Source: Candidatus Zhuqueibacterota bacterium (GTDB lineage: Bacteria > Zhuqueibacterota > Zhuqueibacteria > Residuimicrobiales > Oceaniaggregativiventaceae). Taken from it: a stretch of 36,076 nucleotides of DNA. The number at the start of each line of letters is the position of its first letter. Within the stretch, counting starts at the first letter, position 1. Both the position numbers and the translations under genes were made by a program. The notes beneath the pieces are model-generated. The model was not told the DNA's origin. It saw only the letters and a list, made by a program, of their open reading frames with translations, and did not search any database. The stretch is from assembly GCA_014728085.1 (NCBI GenBank), contig WJMF01000034.1:1-36076 (forward strand), in the 5' to 3' direction. Positions 7,607 to 15,518 of the stretch are shown here, one piece after another.

Positions 7607-8977
7607 ATGGACGCAACAAAATTTATGTTGGACGAAAAGGACATGCCGAGGCAATGGTATAATTTGGCAGCGGATCTGCCGACACCGCCTTTGCCACCTT
7701 TGGGGCCGGACGGTAATCCCGTTTCCCCGGATATGCTCACTCCGATTTTTCCGATGGGATTGATCGAGCAGGAGGTCAGCCAGGAGCGATGGATCGATAT
7801 CCCGGAAAAGATACTTGAGATTTTGAGCTTGTGGCGTCCTGCACCCTTGTATCGTGCCCGGCGGCTGGAAAAATTGCTCAAAACGCCGGCCAGAATTTAT
7901 TACAAGCACGAAGGGAACAGTCCTCCGGGGAGTCACAAGCCCAACACGGCTGTGGCACAGGCTTATTACAATAAGGAGGCGGGTATCGAGCGCATCACCA
8001 CCGAGACCGGCGCCGGTCAGTGGGGCAGTGCGCTCTCCTTTGCCTGTTCTTTGCTGGATCTGGAGTGTAAGGTGTTTATGGTGCGGATCAGTTTTGATCA
8101 AAAGCCGTTCCGCCGTCTGATGATGCAGGCCTGGGGCGGTGTTTGTGTACCCAGTCCGAGTGAGGAAACTCAGGCCGGCCGTGCAATCCTGGCGGAAAAT
8201 CCGGATACGCCCGGCAGTTTGGGTATTGCCATCAGCGAAGCCATTGAAGCGGCGGTAACCGACAAGACGGGCAAGACGCGCTATTCGCTTGGCTCGGTGC
8301 TCAATCACGTCATGCTGCATCAAACCATAATTGGCCTGGAGGCGAAAAAGCAGCTCGAGCTCGCCGGTGAAAAGAAAGTGGATGTGGTGATCGGTTGTGC
8401 CGGCGGTGGCAGCAACTTTGCCGGGCTGGCGTTTCCGTTTGTCGCCGACAAGATCAACGGTGCGGAAATCGATATTTTGCCGGTGGAACCGACCTCGTGT
8501 CCGACCCTGACCAGGGCGCCGTTTCACTATGATTTCGGTGATACGGCTGAAACAACGCCATTGCTGCCCATGTATACACTGGGACACAAGTTCGTTCCGC
8601 CTCCGATTCACGCCGGCGGATTGCGCTATCACGGTATATCGCCTCTGGTCAGCCATGCGGTCAAGCACGGATTGCTGACACCAAAGGCTTATGATCAGCT
8701 CGATTGTTATGAAGCGGCGGTGTTGTGGTCCCGTACGGAGGGATTCATTCCCGCGCCGGAAACCAGTCATGCCATTGCTGCAGCTATTGAAGAGGCAAAC
8801 AAGGCCAAAGAGGAGGGCAAGGAAAAGGTCATCGTTTTTAACTGGAGCGGACACGGTTTGATGGATTTGACCGGTTATGATGCCTATTTCAGCGGCAAGC
8901 TGATTAATTATCCCTTGCCGGAAGAGGAGATCGAAAAATCAACCGCTGTACTGAAAAATTTACCCAAAGCAGACTAG
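7607..8977 (+). CDS. trpB: Tryptophan synthase beta chain, TrpB2 type
   Basis: This PLP enzyme makes L-tryptophan from indole and serine. It is the longer TrpB2 form, often encoded away from trpA, rather than classical TrpB1. The PLP lysine is Lys111 in GSHKPNTA and the phosphate-binding loop is [11 protein letters not shown]. The start was set at ATG 7607 because a perfect AGGAGG lies at 7597-7602, giving 456 residues beginning MDATKFML; an in-frame TTG upstream falls in the terminator tail. No trpA or other trp gene is near, so it may salvage indole or act with TrpA encoded elsewhere. The Trp-codon leader and attenuator upstream independently support a role in tryptophan supply. Confidence 0.95.
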   Translation: MDATKFMLDEKDMPRQWYNLAADLPTPPLPPLGPDGNPVSPDMLTPIFPMGLIEQEVSQERWIDIPEKILEILSLWRPAPLYRARRLEKLLKTPARIYYKHEGNSPPGSHKPNTAVAQAYYNKEAGIERITTETGAGQWGSALSFACSLLDLECKVFMVRISFDQKPFRRLMMQAWGGVCVPSPSEETQAGRAILAENPDTPGSLGIAISEAIEAAVTDKTGKTRYSLGSVLNHVMLHQTIIGLEAKKQLELAGEKKVDVVIGCAGGGSNFAGLAFPFVADKINGAEIDILPVEPTSCPTLTRAPFHYDFGDTAETTPLLPMYTLGHKFVPPPIHAGGLRYHGISPLVSHAVKHGLLTPKAYDQLDCYEAAVLWSRTEGFIPAPETSHAIAAAIEEANKAKEEGKEKVIVFNWSGHGLMDLTGYDAYFSGKLINYPLPEEEIEKSTAVLKNLPKAD

Positions 8978-8997
8978 ACATCGTTGAAGTGACGGGC

Positions 8998-9109
8998 AAC
9001 CGCAAAGGGCAATGCCGGCAAATGGGGTGACCTTGTCATCCTTCCGTTCCGAGTAATCGCCGGATGAACAGACGGATTGTTTGCCGGTGTGTCCTTTGCG
9101 GTTTATTTT
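8998..9109 (+). terminator. Long hairpin terminator after trpB2
   Basis: AACCGCAAAGG (8998-9008) pairs with CCTTTGCGGTT (9093-9103), and CCGGCAAA (9015-9022) pairs with TTTGCCGG (9080-9087) inside it. A T-rich tract, TTTATTTTT, follows. The interior is about 57 bases. It begins 20 bases after the trpB2 stop, so it is the likely operon end, though the large loop is unusual for an intrinsic terminator. Confidence 0.65.
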
Positions 9110-9218
9110 TACTGCCGGCACTTTTGCGGGGTTTGTTTCTTACTGCAGGCAAGAATCAAAGATATATTTTAAGATTTCTACTTGCTCGTTTATTACGTCT
9201 TGACGTTCAAAAGGAATG

Positions 9219-9252
9219 AAACCGCAGAGGGCGCTGAGGGACGCGGAGAAAA
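9219..9252 (+). repeat. Purine-rich dispersed repeat, copy 1
   Basis: This is a purine-rich stretch of repeating CGCAGAGG/CGCTGAGG/CGCGGAG units with a period of about 9-10 bases. Similar degenerate intergenic strings of this kind occur widely in environmental bacterial genomes. A related copy lies on the other side of the small Cys-rich gene. The function is unknown. Confidence 0.5.
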
Positions 9253-9339
9253 GCCTTGTACTATTTTTTCAGACTTGTAAATTATCATCGAACTGCTGAA
9301 TTATTTAAGCGCGCAGGTATATTTTATCAGGAGAAAGAA

Positions 9340-9600
9340 ATGATAGAGCAATATGATCAGGAGAAGCGGCGTTGTCCGATGCTGGGGCATCAGATTGCGT
9401 TTCACTATTGCCGCAGTTGTAACAGGGACCTGCCCTGCAGCAAGATATATGACTGCTGGTTTCAGAGTTTCCCGGTGGAAAAATTTATGCAGGAACATTA
9501 TGAAGAGGAGGTTCTGAAGAAAATTGCCGCCCCGCCCAAGCCCAAGATGATATCATTGCTGGAGCTGATCAACCGGGCGAGGGCGAATATGGAGGAATGA
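9340..9600 (+). CDS. Small conserved Cys-rich protein of unknown function
   Basis: This protein of 86 residues starts at ATG 9340, chosen because AGGAGA lies 5 bases upstream; the open frame extends back to a TTG at 9256 without a ribosome site. The core reads CPMLGHQIAFHYCRSC, then RDLPCSKIYDCW. Five cysteines (Cys-Pro at the start, Cys-x2-Cys, then Cys-x6-Cys) plus a His suggest zinc or an iron-sulfur cluster. I recall similar small CPxLGHxxxFxYC...PCxKIxDCW proteins in anaerobic Deltaproteobacteria, but know no function. It stands alone between the trpB2 terminator and a degraded region and is flanked by two related repeats. Confidence 0.7.
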   Translation: MIEQYDQEKRRCPMLGHQIAFHYCRSCNRDLPCSKIYDCWFQSFPVEKFMQEHYEEEVLKKIAAPPKPKMISLLELINRARANMEE

Positions 9601-9637
9601 GAAACAAAAGCTGATAGTTTGTGTTTGAAAACACCGA

Positions 9638-9665
9638 CTCGCACGGAGCCACCGAGCCACAAAGG
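9638..9665 (+). repeat. Purine-rich dispersed repeat, copy 2
   Basis: CGCACGGAGCCACCGAGCC followed by ACAAAGG is a diverged relative of the repeat at 9219-9252, in the same orientation, 38 bases after the small gene. Only a loose unit of about 9 bases is shared. Confidence 0.4.
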
Positions 9666-9689
9666 CTGGAAAGACTCTGACCCATGGGG

Positions 9690-10003
9690 TTATTTCTTAC
9701 AGAGATGAAATTTGTAATCATTTTTTTCAGGTGATTGAAAATTTTTTTTGTATTTCCTTTTTGGTTTATAAACATTACTGCATATCTGTAAAGGTTTCAT
9801 ACAAATTGTACCCAGTCCTGTTCCAATGGATTCATGTATATAGTCCTGCGTGGTATAGCCACTATATCCAGAAGCTGTAATTTTAAGGATATGATTTTTT
9901 TCGTATCCCACATAGTTATTCGATATTTTTATTTTAAAATCGCCTTGTTTGAAGAATGTTTACCGACATAATTTCCATTAAAATAAAAACATGCATTTGT
10001 GAC
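9690..10003 (-). pseudogene. Remnant of a surface-protein beta domain (PEGA/carboxypeptidase-regulatory-like)
   Basis: Read on the minus strand, one frame gives NACFYFNGNYVGKHSSNK and, after a one-base frameshift near 9943, another continues with KIKISNNYVGYEKNHILKIT, then ASGYSGYTTQ and GTICMKPL. Joined, they resemble the small beta-sandwich PEGA or carboxypeptidase-regulatory-like repeats of secreted proteins. There is no start codon or ribosome site, and stops interrupt the upstream part. I read it as the decayed end of a lost gene. The A+T-rich sequence at 10004-10140 shows nothing further that I recognise. Confidence 0.45.
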
Positions 10004-10140
10004 TGCCTAATGACCTTGAACATAGCAATTAACCAGTCTTCCCGAAATACATGGGAATTCATCTTCGGATGATGAAAAAGTATCCTTTGCTTAGTAATGT
10101 ATAAAGGCAGTACCAATACTGATACGACGATATTCTAAAA

Positions 10141-10330
10141 TTTGCCGCCGGCAAGGCTGGCAAAACTGGAGATTTATGATATCACCGGCAAACGGGTAGC
10201 TGTATTGGTTTTCGGGGCGTCAGCCTGCCGGCCGGTACCAGGTGCGCCGGCACGGCAGGCGGCAGGCGAGCGGGATTTATATTTATGTGCTGCGCAGAGT
10301 CTTTTGTGACGGTGAAACACATGGTGTTGT
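10141..10330 (+). pseudogene. Remnant of a type IX-like C-terminal sorting domain
   Basis: The plus strand reads AKLEIYDITGKRVAVLV, then in a shifted frame LPAGRYQVRRHGRR and QASGIYIYVLR. This matches the order of conserved parts of the secretion sorting tail: IYDxxGRxVxxLV, AGxYxxxWDG, SGIYFYxL. The frameshift near 10220, the missing NPFNP start and the lack of any upstream ORF show that only the last part of a dead gene remains. It faces the opposite way to the intact lipoprotein gene next to it. Confidence 0.65.
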
Positions 10331-10410
10331 TGAAATAAGGCCATATGACCTAAACGGAAATAGTGTTTTCCGGTATCACCTCTTTTATTTTTTGGCTTTT
10401 TTACCGCTTT

Positions 10411-12390
10411 TCAGGAATCCGATTTTAGGAGAATTTTTCCTGATGAGAGTTTGATTCCGATCTTTTTGTCGTCCAGTGTATAGACTATGCTATTTACAAC
10501 TCTTATCTGTTGTGGATCGACCGTAACCTGCCCGAGCAATGCGACCAGGACGTGATCTTCCTGCATTTCATTTTCTATGGAATTGCCGGCAATGGCGGGA
10601 TTTTTTGAATGGACGCCGACATACTCATCGCCTGGCCGGTACTTGCGGGCTTTGCCGCTTACCAGGTTAATGCCGATAAGGTCTCCGCTCAGCGTCTTTT
10701 CCTCTTTTTCGAACCATTCCGCATAATCCGCTCCGGGCATTGTCACGGTATGGCTGAAATAGGACTTGGCCCCATAAAAATAGCCGGCCCAGATGTTGGC
10801 AAAGTCGGTATTATTGATTACCCGAGCATGTACCGCAGCGCCGATGCCGCCAGTCTGGATAAATTCGGTTGAATTTTCAGCGTTTATATTGCCTGCAACG
10901 CCGCTGACCCAGCGAGCTTCGGTAACGGTTTGTGATTTTCCCAGCGATCCCTGGGCCAGGATGCTGTTGCCAGTGGAATTATAGGTTCTGCCGGCTACAC
11001 CGGCGTTGAAATATCCCTCTGTTGTTGTGTTGGGACTGTCGGTAAATCCCATGACCGCAAACTTGCCATTGGAGCTGGTAGTATTGTTCGTGTTTTCGGA
11101 AAATATACCAAAGCCGTGGTCCACCAGAACTCCGGTCAGACCTTTCACCTGGATAATATCCCCGAGATTCATCGAGTGTAAACGCCCGTCCGGTGCGGTA
11201 ATGCCGATACCGACATCATCACCAAGCGTGGCGGGGGCCACGGCATCGACATTGCGTTGCCAGTAATTTGTTCCCCCGGATGCGCTGATGGTTATGGTAT
11301 TGCCGCTTTCGCTGAGCGTAATATTGCTGCCCTCGGCCAGAGTCACATTACTGCTGCTGTTGCTTATATTAATTATGGATGTGGAGCCGCTGCCTGCGCC
11401 GACTGACAGGCTTTGATTGTCGCTCCAATCGCTCAGGGTACGTACCTCAACGTTGCCACTCGCATCCAGGGTCAGTACCAGAGTATTGCCCGACCCATCT
11501 CCGCCCAGGTTTTCGAGGCGAACCGAACCGTCCACGTGTAATTGTGTCGCCGGGGTGGACGTACCGATGCCGACCTGATCGGTTACCGTCAAGGGGGCGA
11601 GATCCCCTGTGGTGCTGTTGCGCTGCCAGTAGGTGCTTCCGCCGCCGCCGCTCGCTGTAATGGTAATGGTGTTGCCACTCTCGGCAAGAGAAACCCCGGT
11701 GCCTGCAGCCAGGGTCACATCGCTTGAGCTGCCACTGATGTTGATAATTGAAGTGGTGGCGCTTCCCGCTCCGACCGAGAGACCCTGATTGTCGCTCCAG
11801 TCACTGAGTGTTCTTTTTTCTACATTATTGCTTCCATCCATGGTCAGAACCGTCGTATTGCCGCTGCCATCGGGTAAATTGTCGAAACGAAGGGTACCGT
11901 CGACGTGCAGTCGCGTGGCCGGTAATCCCGTGCCGACGCCAAGTCGTTGTGCACTGATGTTCCAGCGCAAAAGTTGATCGTGACCGAGACTCGATTCTCC
12001 GGTCCAAAAGGCGACTCGTTCGGCGACACCGCCGGAAAGACCCTGTCCCGGCGGACCGGGAGGGCCGGGTATTCCAACCGGGGGATTGGCAATTTCCCAT
12101 TCACCGGCACTAATATTCCAGCTCAAATACTGTCCGGACTGCGACGGCTGGCGAGACCAGCGCAAATTTCCGTTGCCGTCTATTGAAAAAGGTACCTTAC
12201 CGAGAGTTGGCGAATCTCCCGAGATGGCCAAACGATTGGTGGTGGTTTTATTGCTGATCGTGGCATTGCCGCTGTTATCAACAGTCAGCAGATCCGTACC
12301 GCTGCTGTTTTTAACGATAAATTGGCCGAATACGACTCCCTGGCAGGATACAAGTATGAATATGCCTATCACTATTATCAGAGTTTTCAT
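10411..12390 (-). CDS. Putative lipoprotein with collagen-like segment and tail-fibre-like C-terminus
   Basis: This protein is 659 residues from ATG 12390, chosen because GGGAGG precedes it; another ATG lies 24 bases upstream. The N-terminus MKTLIIVIGIFILVSC fits a lipobox (LVSC, Cys16), though signal peptidase I cleavage is possible. A short collagen-like GPPGPPGQG follows. Next come two tandem copies, about 103 residues each, of a unit starting VGxGTxxPATxLHVDG and ending NTITIxASGG. Such units are typical of trimeric fibre shafts. The C-terminus (from ADYAEWFEKEE, about residue 553) resembles the autoproteolytic chaperone-type domain (Peptidase_G2-like) of phage appendages. It probably forms a trimeric cell-surface fibre. 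It has no type IX tail. It is 38 bases after, and co-directional with, the anchor-D gene. Confidence 0.7.
   Translation of the reverse strand: MKTLIIVIGIFILVSCQGVVFGQFIVKNSSGTDLLTVDNSGNATISNKTTTNRLAISGDSPTLGKVPFSIDGNGNLRWSRQPSQSGQYLSWNISAGEWEIANPPVGIPGPPGPPGQGLSGGVAERVAFWTGESSLGHDQLLRWNISAQRLGVGTGLPATRLHVDGTLRFDNLPDGSGNTTVLTMDGSNNVEKRTLSDWSDNQGLSVGAGSATTSIINISGSSSDVTLAAGTGVSLAESGNTITITASGGGGSTYWQRNSTTGDLAPLTVTDQVGIGTSTPATQLHVDGSVRLENLGGDGSGNTLVLTLDASGNVEVRTLSDWSDNQSLSVGAGSGSTSIINISNSSSNVTLAEGSNITLSESGNTITISASGGTNYWQRNVDAVAPATLGDDVGIGITAPDGRLHSMNLGDIIQVKGLTGVLVDHGFGIFSENTNNTTSSNGKFAVMGFTDSPNTTTEGYFNAGVAGRTYNSTGNSILAQGSLGKSQTVTEARWVSGVAGNINAENSTEFIQTGGIGAAVHARVINNTDFANIWAGYFYGAKSYFSHTVTMPGADYAEWFEKEEKTLSGDLIGINLVSGKARKYRPGDEYVGVHSKNPAIAGNSIENEMQEDHVLVALLGQVTVDPQQIRVVNSIVYTLDDKKIGIKLSSGKILLKSDS
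11264..11942 (-). repeat. Two tandem coding repeats in the fibre-like lipoprotein
   Basis: Two units with a period near 369 bases (approximately 11634-11942 and 11264-11572) encode the shared pattern PATxLHVDG...LSDWSDNQ(G/S)LSVGAG...TSIINIS...NTITI. DNA identity is high over the SDWSDNQ-to-INIS part, suggesting a fairly recent internal duplication. YWQRN follows each unit. Confidence 0.75.
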
Positions 12391-12428
12391 TTGAAAAAAC
12401 CTCCCCTTTTGCATTTAGTCTCTCTCTA

Positions 12429-14462
12429 TTATCTTACGTACAGAACTTTGATGGTTTTTGTTTGATGCCCTGCTTTTATTCGAATAAAATATAATCCCGC
12501 CGCTGTCGGTACACCCAATTCATTGCTACCATCCCAAACCGCCGAATAGCTTCCCGCCCTTTGGGAGCGGTTTAACAGAGTTTTGACTTTTTCTCCCCGG
12601 GTATTGTAAATCATGATCGACACATCAAGCGTTTGCGGCAGATCATAGCGAATAAGAGTGGTTGGATTAAATGGATTGGGGTAGTTTTGATACACCTCAA
12701 AAGTTGCCGGGATTTTCTCCTCTGTTTCGGTTTCGGCGGCAAGAAGGTCGAAGGAAGGCGGCGGAGGAGGTGTAAGCTGCAGCTCGGATGCAATCATATA
12801 CCCGGGTAGCGATTTTTGAGTTTCCGTCGACGGATTAGAGGCCTGGGCCGATAAATCACAGGTTCCATAGGCATAGACCCAATAACCGACAGTTTGTGCA
12901 AAAAAAGCCGCAATGGAATAATAAGGGACTCCCGTGCCGTCGTAAAGCATATGAGGAAAGTAATTGTCGGCAAACTCTTTAGCCGGATTACCGGCTGGAT
13001 CGCACTCCAGTATGGTCGAGCCGAGTGTATACCAGCCCTGGACGAGATTTTTTGTATAGGAAAATATCGGGGATCCGCTGACATTAACAGTCCCGGGGGT
13101 GTCCACGAATATCCAGAAACCGGTTCCTGCCTCCGATGCGGGTACGTGAGTGATAGATTCATAGGCTCCGTTCGTACCTGCTTCCGCTGAATATTTATAA
13201 CCATTGTATGGTGTGACGGCGGCAAAAATGGTTTTAATAGCGGTAATATCAGGTGTTACCGGCAGTGAAATCAAGTACCAGCCGCGGTAGTTGAAATCAT
13301 ACGATACCGTTGGTTCGGAGGATTGACCTCTTAAGGTAAAAGAATAGGGATCCGGTGACGCATTATTCGCAATCGTTACCGTAGCAGTACGGCTTCCGGT
13401 TCCCAAGGGCGTAAAGGCGATTTTAAAGGTGGTGTTGCCGCCCGGAACAACAGGAGAAACGGGATTTTGAGTTACCCAATATTCATCCAGCCCGCTGGTC
13501 GGAGTGACTTGAGGCGCGTTGAGAACCAGATTTATATTTCCGTCATTATAGATCGTAAAGGTAACCTCCATAATTATTCCGGGAGCGATGGTTCCATAAT
13601 CATAGGTGGTGTTATGAGGAATTTGAGTGCTTGCCTGTTGTAATCGAAGTATAGCTCCCTGAACGAAAGCGGTATAGGTAAAAGTACAAGTCGGGCTGTG
13701 GTCCCGGCTGTCGTTGGCCACGGCGACGTAAGCTTCTTTATTGCCGACTGATGTTGGGCGGAACATGACCTGCGTATTGAAATATTCACCGGCCTGGATG
13801 CTGGTGGGGAATGAAGAGGTAACCAGGTCGAATTCCGAGGCGTTTGGTCCTGAAATTTCAACCGGATTGGTTGGAAGACCCAAAGCCACATACCCGGTGC
13901 TTTTAATCAAAAAGTAGGCTTGCAGATCGGGATCGTAATAGCTTCTCGTACCCAGATCATAGGTGCCGCCATCCGGAATTAAATTTCCCGGCGGTCCGCC
14001 GCCTTCGAGATTTGTTTCCAGCTCGATATCGGAATAATTCAGCCCATTCCCGCGACCGGTAACCTCAAATAGATATTCCTGCGGTTCTACTGCCGAACCC
14101 TGATAACTGATATTGATGATCCCCGAAAAGGTTCCGTTAAAGGGCGGATCAAAACGAACCGTAAAATAATCGTTATTGTATGCCGGAATAGGGTCATTGG
14201 GGATATTTAGTACGCTAAAGGCATTATCTGTGTCGTTGGTAATAATGATACTGTTAATTTCAATCGATGTAGAAGATTCATTCCTGAGTTCAAAAACGCG
14301 GTCTACCGGCGGAGCGCTGATTGTGCCAAAATCATAAGACCCGGTTTTGTTGGGAATCAGAGTACCTTCCTGGTATACATTGAGATCTTGTGTCTGGGCC
14401 GGAGCGAATATACACAATAGTGTTATGGTGAGCAATAGAGAAAATATATTCCTGTTTATCAT
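12429..14462 (-). CDS. Secreted choice-of-anchor D protein with type IX-like sorting tail
   Basis: This 677-residue extracellular protein starts with a signal peptide (MINRNIFSLLLTITLLCIFA, cleaved near AQTQ). Three immunoglobulin-like choice-of-anchor D (ASPM/SPD-2/Hydin-type) modules follow, at about residues 35-135, 150-270 and 280-380. Each begins with a (T/S)YD(F/L/Y)GT motif. A GWYLISLPVTPD module comes next at about 390-550. The end is the sorting tail: NYPNPFNPTTLIRYDLP, then IYNTRGEKVKTL and GLYFIRI. The ribosome site GGAGGGG precedes the ATG. It should be exported by the type IX-like system and displayed on the outer surface; its role is probably adhesive or structural. It lies upstream of the fibre-like lipoprotein gene and may be cotranscribed with it. 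Confidence 0.88.
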   Translation of the reverse strand: MINRNIFSLLLTITLLCIFAPAQTQDLNVYQEGTLIPNKTGSYDFGTISAPPVDRVFELRNESSTSIEINSIIITNDTDNAFSVLNIPNDPIPAYNNDYFTVRFDPPFNGTFSGIINISYQGSAVEPQEYLFEVTGRGNGLNYSDIELETNLEGGGPPGNLIPDGGTYDLGTRSYYDPDLQAYFLIKSTGYVALGLPTNPVEISGPNASEFDLVTSSFPTSIQAGEYFNTQVMFRPTSVGNKEAYVAVANDSRDHSPTCTFTYTAFVQGAILRLQQASTQIPHNTTYDYGTIAPGIIMEVTFTIYNDGNINLVLNAPQVTPTSGLDEYWVTQNPVSPVVPGGNTTFKIAFTPLGTGSRTATVTIANNASPDPYSFTLRGQSSEPTVSYDFNYRGWYLISLPVTPDITAIKTIFAAVTPYNGYKYSAEAGTNGAYESITHVPASEAGTGFWIFVDTPGTVNVSGSPIFSYTKNLVQGWYTLGSTILECDPAGNPAKEFADNYFPHMLYDGTGVPYYSIAAFFAQTVGYWVYAYGTCDLSAQASNPSTETQKSLPGYMIASELQLTPPPPPSFDLLAAETETEEKIPATFEVYQNYPNPFNPTTLIRYDLPQTLDVSIMIYNTRGEKVKTLLNRSQRAGSYSAVWDGSNELGVPTAAGLYFIRIKAGHQTKTIKVLYVR

Positions 14463-14644
14463 ATCCCCTCCATGATGGATAATGGAATATAAAGTTAATA
14501 ATATATTATTTACTAAAATTCTCGCAAAATTCGTACCAAATAAATATTATTATTTATTAAAGTTAACCTCGGTTATTGTACTTTTTGCCGGAGTGTTGTA
14601 ATAAAAAAGTTACAATCCTTCATAGAATTATGACAATCGGTATG

Positions 14645-14902
14645 TTAATTGTAGATATGTTCTCGTTTATAAATGCATTTCGGTCTGAACAAGCTGATTT
14701 TTTCTCTCTTTTTACCAATTATTGGATTTGGTAGAAAAGGCGGTGTTCGACAGGTTTCTTCACTCCATACTCTGGAATTGTTTTTAAAAATATAGGCTGT
14801 ACCACCCCCTAATCCACTGACGGTACCACTTCTTGCTCCTATGATGGCATAGTCCCCTTCGATTACATGAGATCTGCCAAAATATGCGTATTCTGCTTCA
14901 TT
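14645..14902 (-). pseudogene. FG-GAP beta-propeller repeat remnant
   Basis: The minus strand has a frame reading NEAEYAYFGRSHVIEGDYAI, then IGARSGTVSGLGGGTAYIF, KNNSRVWSEE and on to a stop at 14645. This closely matches one FG-GAP_2 blade (YFGxSVAIxGDYAIVGA...GxAYIFxxxGxxWxEE) of integrin-like propellers. No start codon, signal peptide or further blade is present, so it is a fragment of a once longer surface protein. The A+T-rich stretch 14463-14644 between it and the anchor-D gene should hold that gene's promoter, but I cannot place one confidently. Confidence 0.65.
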
Positions 14903-14995
14903 TATTTACACCTGGATCAGGATTCTCTTTTCACTTGCAATTTTGAGCAGTTGTGTGTATACTGGAGAAATTGGTCCATTAGTTGGAGGAATGCT

Positions 14996-15490
14996 ATGGC
15001 TTATAATGACAGCAAACTCATGCCCGCCCTATGGGGGGGTATTTTAATCGGGGTGATCGATGGTTTCCCCGGTTTGGATTTAATCAATTGTTTTTGTTGC
15101 GCCGGCGTCATCGGGGGTGGTATTTTGGCAGTCTACCTTTATAGACGGCAAATCGGTGAGCAGGTTATCATCAGTAACAGCGATGGTATAATTCTTGGCG
15201 TATTGGCTGGTTTGATCGGCGCCTTTATCGGCTCTTTGCTCGGTTCGCTGTTCGGCGTCGCCATGCTCGATATGCTGGAACAAGTCAAACCTTATATCGA
15301 TGACCCGGAGGTTATCGAGTTTCTCAGACATTTCCAAAACAATGAACAGACCTGGACCTGGATGTTTTTCGCTCTCTCTTTTGGTCTGTCGGTGATTATC
15401 AATTCTATATTCGGTCTGATCGGTGGCCTGATCGGCGTTTCTTTATGGGGAACACCAAAAGAGATTCCCGACGCGACGGTTGAAGAATAG
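14996..15490 (+). CDS. Small Gly-rich integral membrane protein
   Basis: This 164-residue protein starts at ATG 14996, chosen because GGAGGA lies 5 bases upstream; an open frame extends back to 14867 through low-quality sequence. It has about four hydrophobic segments: residues 9-28 and 30-48, 62-85 (with glycine-zipper spacing GxxxGxxxG) and 116-150. An acidic loop lies between, and the tail is charged. Nothing catalytic is visible. The glycine spacing suggests helix packing or oligomerisation in the inner membrane. I do not recognise the family. It is 28 bases before the GIY-YIG gene and likely cotranscribed with it. Confidence 0.7.
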   Translation: MAYNDSKLMPALWGGILIGVIDGFPGLDLINCFCCAGVIGGGILAVYLYRRQIGEQVIISNSDGIILGVLAGLIGAFIGSLLGSLFGVAMLDMLEQVKPYIDDPEVIEFLRHFQNNEQTWTWMFFALSFGLSVIINSIFGLIGGLIGVSLWGTPKEIPDATVEE

Positions 15491-15518
15491 ACGGCAGTCT
15501 TACTCCGGACCATGATCT

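Noticed and set aside
7415-8854. 479-codon open frame antisense to trpB2
   Set aside because: It is a shadow of the strong codon bias of trpB2. The protein is low in recognisable motifs and rich in Arg/His/Gln, has no ribosome site, and would run through the attenuator in reverse.
9219-9665. Purine-rich repeats as a CRISPR array
   Set aside because: Only two diverged copies occur 420 bases apart, with a gene between them and no regular spacer or cas gene.
9934-10116. Short minus-strand open frame as a separate gene
   Set aside because: A different frame of the same strand gives a sensible beta-domain remnant, so this frame is accidental.
10411-14462. Prophage, suggested by the tail-fibre-like protein
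   Set aside because: There is no integrase, capsid, terminase or lysis gene, and the neighbour is a type IX-sorted surface protein.
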